Made by a program: the position numbers and the translations under genes
In this document: piece by piece, positions 10,401 to 22,400 of the stretch
Layout: every line of letters begins with the position of its first letter
How positions within the stretch are numbered: position 1 is the stretch's first letter
Notes under the pieces: model-generated
Told to the model about the DNA's origin: nothing
Database searches by the model: none
What the model saw: only the letters and a program-made list of their open reading frames with translations
From: Henricia sp. BOLD:AAB3569
Taxonomy: Eukaryota > Echinodermata > Asteroidea > Spinulosida > Echinasteridae
Assembly: GCA_037783545.1 (NCBI GenBank)
Contig: JBBELK010000829.1
Span: 1 to 64,000, forward strand
Direction: 5' to 3'
DNA: 64,000 nucleotides

Positions 10401-13400
10401 AGACATCTAGCACTTAAACCACATACCCTCAAAATTGTACGATTGGCGCAGGGATCGACTTAGAAAAAAAAAAATTACATGCACTGGTGCATGTAGACTA
10501 AAAAAGTTACATGCACAGAGCAATCTTTACATGCACGAAAAAATTGTGCACACATCTCAGTATTATTTATGTATTCGCTGTTTAATAATGGTGTTGTTTT
10601 GTTTTGTTCAATAAAATGCATTTGTTGTACAGTCACTATTGTTTATTTAATCAAGGATATAATAAAACTTCCAAAGTTTAAGTTACATGTACCTGGTTTT
10701 AGAAGTCACTATCGCATACCTGCCAACATTGCCGAGTAAAAAAAAAAATCGGACTGTAGTGAAACTTGCAACGGTCGAGTTTGTACCAAAGGTCAAGTTG
10801 ACCTAGTACTTCACCACAGATATCCATGTACTGCACCCGTTTTCATGTACACAATACATGCGGCGCGGGGGAGTCAGGTCAAGTCGACCGTTTCGATTGT
10901 TCCGAATTTCAACACTTTTAACACTTAACAATCGGAACAAATACGATAAAATCGACTAGTTGGCAGGTATGCTATCGGATGATTCACAATATCGCACGAA
11001 AATGATCTGAATACAGCGCATTGGAAATGATCATCTGCGATCGCTACACACACTAGTCATGCACGTGTTTGTATGTGTACATGCACAACATACAGCAGGG
11101 GTCAAGAGGGGTATACCCAATTGCTATACCCCCCTACGGGGGTAGTGTTTTTTCAGTCGTTTTTATGCTACGTGCTCACGCCCTGTATTGCTTGGATGGT
11201 AAATTGCATGTACCCGGAACATATAGACGAAGGAAGTGTTTAGAAAACGGCCACACTCACGTCTACGCACACATCGGTACAGTCTTGGCAATATGTACCG
11301 TGATAGCGCTGGCTGATCGATCGATCGTCTGATCGTGCGTTGCGCGTACGGTACGGGTACGGTGCGTGCGTTGTGACAAGTTAGTCTATGGCTGGTTCAT
11401 TGTGGGGAAATATACCAGGTACGTAATTGGGCCTAAACAAAATACGTGCACGGTGTGCACGTAAATACAAATCCTTACATGCACAAATAAAAAAGTACAT
11501 GCACCAGTGCATGCGTGCACCCGTCTAAATCGAACCCTGGATTGGCGTACTCAAATTTTCAAACAAAACCTAGGAATGGGGGTGGGGTGCTGCAACAGGA
11601 ATCACCAGAACCATTTCGCTTCAACTAGGCGGCTGCCCGACCAAGACTCACAACCCAATCAGCACTTAACCCCTTAATGTCTGATGGAACTCTGAAGTCC
11701 CAGCCTTGGTAGCCTGAAAAAGTTTAGTGTAAAAATAACTTGAAAGGGTTAAATCGTGAAAAGCCATGAAATGGTTAAATTATGACATAACCCCTAACAT
11801 TCCCCATTAGTGCTTAGATGGATGACGCAATTGCGATTAAGTGTCTTGCCCAGGGACATAGACACATTGACTAGGGGCCAATTCCATAAAGCTGTTTAGC
11901 AAAAGAATGTGCTTAATCACAAATTTGTTTGCTTTATAAAAATTGGTTAATAATAAAAATTGTAAGTCGAATGTGTTCTTAGCAAGAATTGTGAAGAACA
12001 CAAGTTGACACGCAATTTCAACTAAAAGTGCATTGACACATTCCCATCCTCCAAGCAAAAGGGGAATGCACTGCATGACAATAGCAGTGAATTTTGTGAC
12101 ATTTCACTTTCCACCCACCCCTGTATTCCGCTATACTGCACATCCCCCAATTGATTAATCATAACAAATGACAGATCACTGTAAAGAGGAATAACGGGGC
12201 TTTCCGATGATACAAAATTCAAGGGAAATGATTTAGTAACAAGAGATAAATCGTCAGTCAAACTTGACTTTCCGAACTTTTTTTGAGGAGTTTATTAACC
12301 CATTTTTATAAAGCCAACAAATTTTGGATTAAGCAAATTTTTCTGCTAAACAGCTTTATGAAATTGGCCCCAGTTGGCTAAGGTTTCCACTGGCAGAAAA
12401 TGTGATTTTTATTCCCTTAATTTCAATTGCACTTCAAATAATTTTGAATTAATTTCACTCTATTTCAGATGGACTTCTTACAAATGTGTGAGAATGCCAC
12501 AATTTACAATCGGCCAGAAACCATCTACTACAAAGCTGCCAAGAGACTCCAAGCTGTGGGACTCAAGTGTATGATCAAGGTATATATCTATAAACATAAA
12601 GCGGTCGAGTTCGGGCGGTCTGTTGTTGACACGGGTAACTAGTTCTCGGTGGATAGGTGCTGTGTGATAGGTGGTTGTGTTCCCGCCGTTCATGCGCGAG
12701 AACATTGTTTGCGTTTTAAGAACAGACCGCCCGAACTCGACCAGAGAGCAAGTAAAATATTTTCTGTAATCCATTGCTGTGCATACAGCATGCAGCGGCC
12801 GTGCACGGCGACCAGGCGTATTGCTACAACATCATGACGCACACACAGTACTATTTTTAGTGCTGTCATAGTGAATCGCATAATATACCATGTGTGCGCG
12901 ATGAATCGGATCGCGAACCACGAAAGGCATGTAGCCCAGGGCCCATGTTCATGGAACCCGTTAGCACAAAAATTTGTTTAGCACAGAATCTCTTTGCTCT
13001 GCCAAAATTGTATGTCAAATTGTATTTTTAGGAACAGGAGCAAAATATCAGTAAATACACATCACATACGACTTTGGTTGGCAACCCAGTTTTGTAAAAT
13101 AAAGCAAAGAAATCCTGTGCTAACGGGTTCCATGAAATTGGGCCCTGGTTGGACTCCTTACTGCATACTACCAGTACATAGCGGATGGTCGTAATGCAAT
13201 GAAGACAACGACGTCCAACCTGGGCTAGGCGAAGTGGTGTTTGAGTCGAGTTGGTAAGCGGTCGACTTGACCTGACTCCCTGCGCGAGTTATACCAACTC
13301 GACCGTTGCTAGTTTCACTACAGTCCAATTTTTTACTCAATGTTGGCAGGTATGCCTATGTTTGTTTAGCTTCAACAGGTTGACATGACTTTGTCCTCAT

Positions 13401-16400
13401 TCCCATGATCTCCCTGACTGATCATACTTTGCACGATCATCCCCAGGTCCGGGCTGACTCGAGGAAGTTAATATAATGCACCTAAATTTAATAAAAGTAA
13501 ATGCCAGCTACTGTGGCCTCACTCGAATCCTGCCACTCTAAAGTTTCTTCAACTTGCCCAGTCACATTACATAGCAACAACAATTTAGTCTGGTTATTTG
13601 AATACTAAGTGAGCAAATGAAAATAAGTACGTCCGTAGACCAGAGACTATTCACATAAAACATGTAAAAGACTAATTATTATTATTAATATTTTTTTCTC
13701 AGGAAAAAATATCAGTCTTGAAGCGCACGTTCGGTTACCAGGAAAGGGACGAACTGAGCAAACCCAAGACTAAGTCCAGTAAGAGGGTACCTCCTGGCGA
13801 TGTGGACCAATTGACGGAAGAGTCTAGCTTGATGGATGTTGCGGAATCGGAGGATAGCAACTTGCCGTCAACTGTTGGGTACAAAGGGTCATTCAAAAGT
13901 TCTAACTCGGGAGGCGAAATGGTTTTTGTATTACTTTTCAAAATAATCATCCATAGCTTCAGTTAGTGCTGTAACAAAGTCCGCAAGTTCGGGTTCGGTT
14001 AAAAAATTTCTTCCTGGACATTTGTTCGATTTAAAGATAGTATACATAATTGGTAAACTGTTACAAATAGTTTTATCCTCCTGTGTGATTGAAGATATGC
14101 ATGATTAAAACCAACCTGAGCAAAAACCAGCTCCGTATTTACTTCGTCTAACTTTTGAGAAAACAGTCAAAAAAGGGTTTGCAGTCATTTCGCCCCAAAA
14201 CCACTTCGCCCTGAACCATTTTGCCCTGAACCACGGCCTGTGCACGAAGTGGTTTTGGGGCGAAGTGGCATTTGGGAGATGTAGTGTTTGGACGAAGTAA
14301 TTTGGGGCGAAAAGGCACTCGGGCGAAAAGTGGTTTGGGGGCGAAATGGCACTTGGGCGAAATGGTTTTGGGGCGAATTAAATTTTCGTCTCATGAGACG
14401 AAAACTAATTGTTTTACTCATTTCTCAAAGACTATAGCACTTCAGACAAAACCATTTCAGGGGAAGTTTTCTATGGTCATCATGTTTATATTGTGTAAGT
14501 TAGGCGTAAATCTGAACATTTCTGATTTTCAAGATTACCAATGATGTATACTGCCTTTAACTTTATGGAACCAGATACCCCCTTGAATTAGTTTACAAAA
14601 CATCAGCGTTTTTTTGACGATATCCTTGAAAATATACGGATTGAGAGTGTGAAATTTTAGAATGGTAATGGAAAAAATATGAGAGATGATATGGTATCAA
14701 AATTTCAACACCCATTGGAAAAATGGGGGGTGGTCAAAAATGTATTCTGAACGCGCTCCTTCAAACCCCATGCCAAATACTACATGTACATTCATACCTA
14801 TAGGTCAGAAAGCATTGCTGACGGCAAAGACGAAGATTCAACTGAAGATGTTATTGAAGAAGTTCTAAAAGCAGCGAAAGATGCACGGAACAGACTATCC
14901 ACCAGGTGTCCTAATTCTAAGGTAAGCACCGTTGGTGCATGTGAAGCCAAATTACAGTAAAATCTGTCTGTATTAAAGGCAGAGGCTCATCAATGCGCTA
15001 GGAACAAATTTTTTTCTCACGAAATTCACTGCGCTCCATATTAGTTGGGCAACCAGCTGTTACGATCCCGGACAGTGCAGACTCATTGGTTTACGTACGT
15101 ACATGTACATACAAATACACATCTGTGTACACAGGGGTTTATGGGGTACATGCATTGTTGTCCTATTTTCCCTTTTCTTTAGAATTCCTCTGTGGGGTAC
15201 CACTGTTCCTTTTGAATTTCTTTATGGGGTACCATTGTTCCATTGTGTTTGGTACCCCACAAGTGTGTCCGTGTTAGACCACGTGCGTGATTCGACTCAA
15301 TACTATTCGCTGTCAAGCGCGCTTGCACCCTCCGGGATCGTAAGAGCTCAGGCAAGGTATGGAGCGTGGTGAATTAGCTCGTCATGCATTGATGAACCTC
15401 CGTCTTTAAAGGCAGAACACATGATTAGTAAACCGTTGCAAACGGTTTAATCTCCCTGGTGTGTGTTTGAAGATGTGCATGATTAAAACCAATCTGAGCA
15501 AAAACCAGCTCCGTACTTCGTCTAACTTTTGAGAAAACAGTCAAAAAAGGCTTTACGGTCACTTCGCCCCAAAACCATTTCGCCCCGAACCACTTTGCCC
15601 TGAACCACGGCCTGTGCACGAAGTATTTTGGGGCAAAGTGGCATTCGTACGAAGTGGTGTAAGGATGAAGTAGTTTGGGGGCAAGGTTGCTTTTGGGGCG
15701 AAGTGGTTCAGGGCGAAGTGGTGCAGGGGGAAATGGTTTTGGGGCGAAAGAATTTACGTCTCATGTTTTTATAAACCCAACAAATAATTGTTTTACTCAT
15801 TTCTCAAAAACTATAGCACTTTAGACCAAAACCATTTAAGGGGATGTTTACTACTCAAGTCTCCAACTGTTACCTCTAGTTCTTACTATCTTACTATTTT
15901 TTTTTACAGCTTGGCTTTCTGAGAAGGGACAAGGCCGGCACTACCACACTGGCAATATTAAATCCGAGTCAAGTGGGAGTCGAAGAAACAAAACACGTCA
16001 ACTTAGGAATGCTAACAGGGAGACTAACGCAGGGAGCTGGAACGCTGCCGGGGTTTAGGGAAGACAAACGGAATAAGGCCATTCCAGGTAGCAATTTTTA
16101 GCCCGTCTGCATGAAAATGTTAGTTTTTTGCCTCTTGCTAATCAACATATCAGGGGTGGGTGTTGGGGGCTGGGTGGGTCAGGGACAGAATGACAGGGGG
16201 GGGGGGGGGGACACTGGGGTAGTCAGTTAAACAGCTAGTGTCCCCCTGTCCACATTTTTTAAGCTTTCCTGTTTATCATGGAGGTGTATGTGTCTACAAC
16301 ACCATCACAACTTGTTTTCCACCAAAAATTGACAGCCTTTTGTTTAAAACGCAATTCAGTTCCGACCCTCTTCACCTGAAATTCTGAAACGCTCGAGGTC

Positions 16401-19400
16401 ACTCGGTTTGTTGATAAATTTCAGAATGGTAATGAGAAAAATATATATAACTGCCTTTCCCTGTATAGGACGACCGTTTTAGCCAGAATGTCGTGAGTGA
16501 CCACTAAAACCACCAAATTGTCGGCAAGAAGCTTTGGAATTGACACCAATTTTTTCACCAAAATGGTTTGTGACCTAATAAAAATGGTTACAAACCTAAT
16601 AAAAATGGTTTTTGACGCACTCTGCGTTAGGACGACCGGTTATCGGTCGTCCTAACGCAGTCAGTCGTCCTAATATGCCTTTTTTTACCCCTAAACGGTC
16701 GTCCTATTCATGTATTACTAGGTATATCACAAATGATATGGTATCAAAATCTGAACACCCATGGGAAAAATGGGGGCTCAAAAATGTGATCCGGACATGT
16801 TCCTGTAAGCACATATTTTTGCTTTGCAAAAATGGGTTGCAAAACCAAAATTGTATGCCAGCTTGTGTTCTCAGCAATCATATTACACATCACACACGAT
16901 TTTGGCTGGTAACACATTTTTGCAAAATAAATACATTTTGTGCTAAGCAAATTTCCGTGCTTAGCAGTTTCATGAAATTGGCCCCATGACCCAATTTCAT
17001 AAAACATGTTAGCACGCAATTTCTGATTAAGCAGCACACTCTCCATTTCATACAACTCATTCTCTGCTTAAGCATCTAGAAAACCAAACCAAAACCTAGT
17101 CATTTTTTGCTAACATGATGCCATCATTTTTTGTCACCATACTCGGTTAAATACAGGACATAGATTTCAACAGATACACAACTTTTAGCCGTGAAATATC
17201 CCAGTCGACAGCAGGAAAGTGTCATCTGCGATAGTGACAATCATCCCAAAATGGATGTACATGTACTGTATTAGGGTCTTTCCAGGGGGCATTTTGGCAA
17301 CACAGACCATTTTCGAGGAAATACCTTTTTCTGGTCTCAAAATAAAAGGCCCCAAAAGGGTTAAAAATAGTGTGACAACATGCTTTTCTAAAAACCCTGT
17401 CGACAAATTTCCAATATACGCTCGTAACCGGGATGGCCTAAAATGTAACAAGTGTCTGTCCCGGTTATGCGCGCTACATTGGAAATTTGTACACGGGGTT
17501 TTTAAAAAGGCATGTTGTTGCACTATTTGTAACCCTTTTTGGGCCTAAGTTATCTCTTCAGAAAAATTGAAACTTTTATTTGAGACCAGACAAAGGTATT
17601 TTCTGGAAAAATGCCCCCTTTACTCACTACTGATGATGGTACTTGAAAAATTGGACGTTGACATAAGTAAAGCAGACAATAAACGTGTTCAAACAAAACA
17701 GACGATGTCCAGCGTTGCACGGGCAATCTCTTCGTATGCTTAGAATGCCAAGCTTTATAAAATATGATTACATTTAAGTAATTTTTGTGCTATGCTTAAT
17801 AAAAAAAAGCTGCTCAAGCATAACATGTTGTATAAAATTTGACAGCATTCGAAGTTGCTTTGACCAATCGATGCTCATCATTGTTTTTCAGTGACCTACG
17901 TATCCCACGGACCCTTCAACACCTATGGCCCCCAGTACGATTCATCATTTGCAAACATCAGCAAGGAAGATTCTGACCTGCTGTATTCAACCTACGGTGA
18001 CGAAGCTGGTGTGCAGTATGTGCAAAGGTGAGAACATGTTAAAGGCACAGGCTCCTCAGCAATGCGCGCGTGACAAATTCGTGCCACGAAATACGCAGCT
18101 CCATAGCAAAGGCATGGAGCTGCGTATTTCGTGGCACGAATTTGGCGCGCGCGCATTGCTGACGAGCCTCTGCCTTTAACCAGTTAACGCTGGGATTATT
18201 TTAAACATTGCTGTCCGTAGGTGCAGGTTTATTTTTAGTTGAAGCATGGAGGAAGGAAAACAACTGAACTCATTAACCATGTGCAGTGAAGTATTGTTGT
18301 TATGTTGATGCACTGTCATTGTACACCCTGATGTAACTTTGTTATAAACTTTTTTTGGCCTTTTTTCTCGGAAATTATCGTGAGTTTAGACGTCAAATGA
18401 CGGCCTCCAGCGTCAACTTTTTAAAGATAGTATACATGATTGGTAAACTGTTACAAATAGTTTTATCCCCCTGTGTGATTGAAGATATATGCATGATTAA
18501 AACCAACCTGAGCAAAAACCAGCTCCGTACTTGGTCTAACTTTTGAGAAAACAGTAAAAAAGGGGTTTGCAGTCATTTCGCCCCAAGACCACTTCGCCCT
18601 GAACAATTTTGCCCTGAACCACGGCCTGTGCATGAAGTGGTTTTGGGGCGAAGTGGTATTTGGCGAGGTAGTGTTTGGACGAAGTGATTTAGGGCGAAAT
18701 GGCACTTGGGCGAAATGGTTTTAGGGCAAATTGAATTTACATCTCGCGAGACGAAAAAAAATTGTTTTGCTCATTTCTCAAAGACTATAGCACTTCAGAC
18801 AAAACCATTTCAGGGGAAGTTTTCTGCCGTCATGTTTATATCATATAAGTTATGTGTAAATCTGTGAACATTTCTGATTCTTCGAGATACCAATCATGTG
18901 TACTGTCTTTAAACGTGCATCACTAAATTCAACCAACCAATCATTTTAACTGTGATCCATGTGTTCGTTTGGTGACCCAAACAATCTAATTATTGTGCAC
19001 ACTTTTGTCTTTAACTCTTGACGCCGGAGGGCGTGTAAACACGTTCTTGTAATGTATAGACACAGGGGCAGTTTACGATTAAAACACAGCTTTGCCGCTG
19101 TCTTCCACGGTTGACGTTTAAACACTTCCATTGTCCACCATTTATTTCAACACATTGTGTTTTGAACTTGAACTTGACGGCTGCGGACAGCCTGTCAGTG
19201 TCGTCAATCTCGCTCTGTGGCCGGCCGCCTCGGAGTGCTGCAAAGTATGATCTTTTAGTAAGAATTTTCACACAATGAATGTAGAAATGACTCTCAGGAG
19301 TACATGTATTTGTGGTTTCTGACCTGGTCGTAAATTTTAGCCAATCACATTTGCCTTTAAAAAAAAAAAATGGCATATTAGCCAAAAATAATTTTATGTG

Positions 19401-22400
19401 GACAGGTCTTGAAGGGGCTATGTCACGGTTTGCGCATGCGCCAAATCCTTTCATATTTTGACATACGTGCGGGCTCAGATGAATGTAGTGCAATTTCATT
19501 ACACATTGGTGCGTGTGCTATAGTTGTGTACATCGTGTACTTAGCACGTGCCGCATGGGCAGTGTGTTCGTTCATGAGTGTTTACAATACGCAGAATTCA
19601 ACTACATTGTGCATCGTGTGCGCGCATTTGTTCGATTTGGCATCGCGCGCGCTCGATTGCGCGATCAATGTCTGGAAAAACAAAATCGTACAGCGGTGGC
19701 GGCCACTGTGTCTTTCCAAGGACAGAAGGTATGCTGTAAAATTGCTGTCGGGACCAAATAAGCATGTCAGTTTTGATGGAAAACAAGGTTAAGTAAATTG
19801 CTGTATCCAACCATGTCATTCATATCATTCGATGCCGTTTTTGTCATCTTTTTAACGACGGCCGCACACACGGTGATGTCGATGTTTGGTGGCTTAAAAA
19901 TACGGCAAACAGTGCGATTCCAAGTGAAAAGTAATGCATCAGGACATCCTGGACGTTGACAAGTACACCACTGCCAAAATTACTAAAGAATTATAAGGGA
20001 TGGCAAAGATTGAATAGGATATGCAAAACCTGGCGACAATTTGAAAAAGTTAGCCACACTTTTTCAAGTTTTGCTGCGCATGCGCAAACCGTGACATAGC
20101 CCCTTTAAGGGATCGGTCTGTTACTTTCTCACACATTTTTAAACATAGCTTTTGCATATTGTCTGACCTTTTTTGCCCAGCCGTTCTTTTTATTTTTCTC
20201 TTTTAATCTCAAAGTATAAAGGATTATGTTGAAGACTGTGACAACTATGTTGTGAAGCTTGTTGATAATCTGTTGGACACGTTGACTAAAGGGCAGCATT
20301 CAAAGACAATAGAAGTGTTAGAGGTATGTGGGATTGACATGGTGTAATTTTAATGGTTAACAAAAAAGGAAGATTTTTCTAAAATGTTGATTCTTGATCA
20401 GAACAGAAGTTTGTTGAATACAGTGAACTTGTGGATAACAAGGCACCGATCGACCAATCACTTCTTAATTAGCATTTTGCATGTTTCGCCCGAGTAGGGG
20501 AGTGCGTTAAAGGGGCACTGTTGCAAGAGGATGCTTTTACGGAGGCTGGTGCAGTTTGACTGACAAAATTTTACATCTCCCAGCCACCTTAAATTTTTCA
20601 GCTACAGTATAACTTGGTTTTGTTTTATGAGTATATAAAATCTGAAATATCTTGGAGTCATTAGTTAATCGCTATATTTTTATATTTGAATTCAGCACAT
20701 TAATATAATTTATCTCTGAAGCAAGACAACTTCTGTAAAAAAATTGTAGACTAATGTTTTTCTGTAAATTTGAAAAAAGTCATAACATACGAGCCGACAA
20801 TGAAATTCAATTGTCATATTTGATCTTAAAATGCAGCAAAAGAAAAACGACGGGCAACATACTACCTCGTCGACGACACCAGGCGAATCAGCCAATCGGA
20901 GTGAAGCGACTGATTCTCAAGATAACATCAAGAAAGAAGACACAAGTGGAGATAACGCTGCCCTGCCTCCTATTCACTTTGACTCCCTCAAGTCGCTCTC
21001 CGGGCTTGGTATTGACATGTCTTTCCTCCCTACATTTGGTGAGTTAGAGGACACATAAAATAGGATTTCTATTACATTATATTAGATTATGATAAATTAT
21101 ATGTTCTACATATTCAAATCAGCTTCGGAGAATTTAACAGTTGCTTTTAGCTATAGATTGCTTTCCGGTGACGCCACCCCTTCCTTCCATTCACCATTTT
21201 GGTTTCCATTTTTCATGACGCACGTGGCTCGAGTGATACCGGCCAAAAAAGCAATAAAAGCGCATTGGTTGCACTTACCTCTGTTACTTAACCTTGCTTT
21301 ATGTTGTTACGCCATGGCTGTTGTATCGATAAAGATAAAAATGTATTTCTTCAGGCTAAAATTCGCGATCAAGTAAAAGCACTTTCGTGTTTACAAGCCG
21401 AGTGCATGCACAATAATTTGAACGTATGAAAATACGCTGGTGAGTATTTTTTTACGCGTGTTCATGTGCGTCTATTGGCGCGCGCGTGTACGCGCGTGAT
21501 CGTTGACCACCAAACATTCCCGGATGTTTACGACACGGAAAGCAATCAATAATTACAAGTGTTCAATTTTTAAGCTAATGGAATTTCCATATTCATAAGC
21601 AAAGCTGTGAAGTCATCTCACCAACAACAGAGGAATTCTTTATTGACTTGAGTACAAAAGTTGGTGTCATTTTCAGTGGCTTCTTAAAGGGGCCGTGTCA
21701 CAATGTGCGCATGCGCAGCAAAACTTGAAAAAGTTGGGCTAACTTTTTCAAATTTTGTCGCTGGATTTTGCATATCCTATTCAATCTTTGCCATCCCTTA
21801 TTGCCATCCCTAATTTTGGCAGTGGTGTACTTGTCAACGCCTAGGTTGTCCTGATTTATTACTTTTTACTTGAAATTGTGCTGTTTACCGTATATTTAAG
21901 CCGCCAAACATCAATATCACCGGGTTTTTCATCCCATCAAAAATCTCGGCGAAACGACATCCAATGATATGAATGACATGGCTAGATACAGCAATTTGTT
22001 CAACCTTGATTTCCACCAAAACTGGTATGCTTATTTGGTCCTGAAAGCAATTTTACGGCATATCTTCTGTCGATGGAAAGACACCGTGGCCGCTTGTGCT
22101 GTACCGTTTTTTATTTCAGACATTGATCGTGCGTACTTTGTACTTTGTACAAATGTAGTTCAATTCTGTGTATTGTAAACACTCATGAACGAACACACAC
22201 TGCACATGCAGCACGTGCGAAGTACACGATGTACATAGCACACGAACCAATGGCGTTGTGTAACAAAATTGCACTACATTCATCTGAGCGCGCACGTCAA
22301 CAATTTAAAGGAATTGGCGCATGCGCAAACCGTGACACAGCCCCTTTAACACTAGTCCGGGTCCTAGTTTCATTCATATGAGGGCACCGGAGTTTTAAAA

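Noticed and set aside
10198..10410. Repeated RLSQGCRKAVA protein
   Set aside because: Product of the 11-bp minisatellite next to exon 5.
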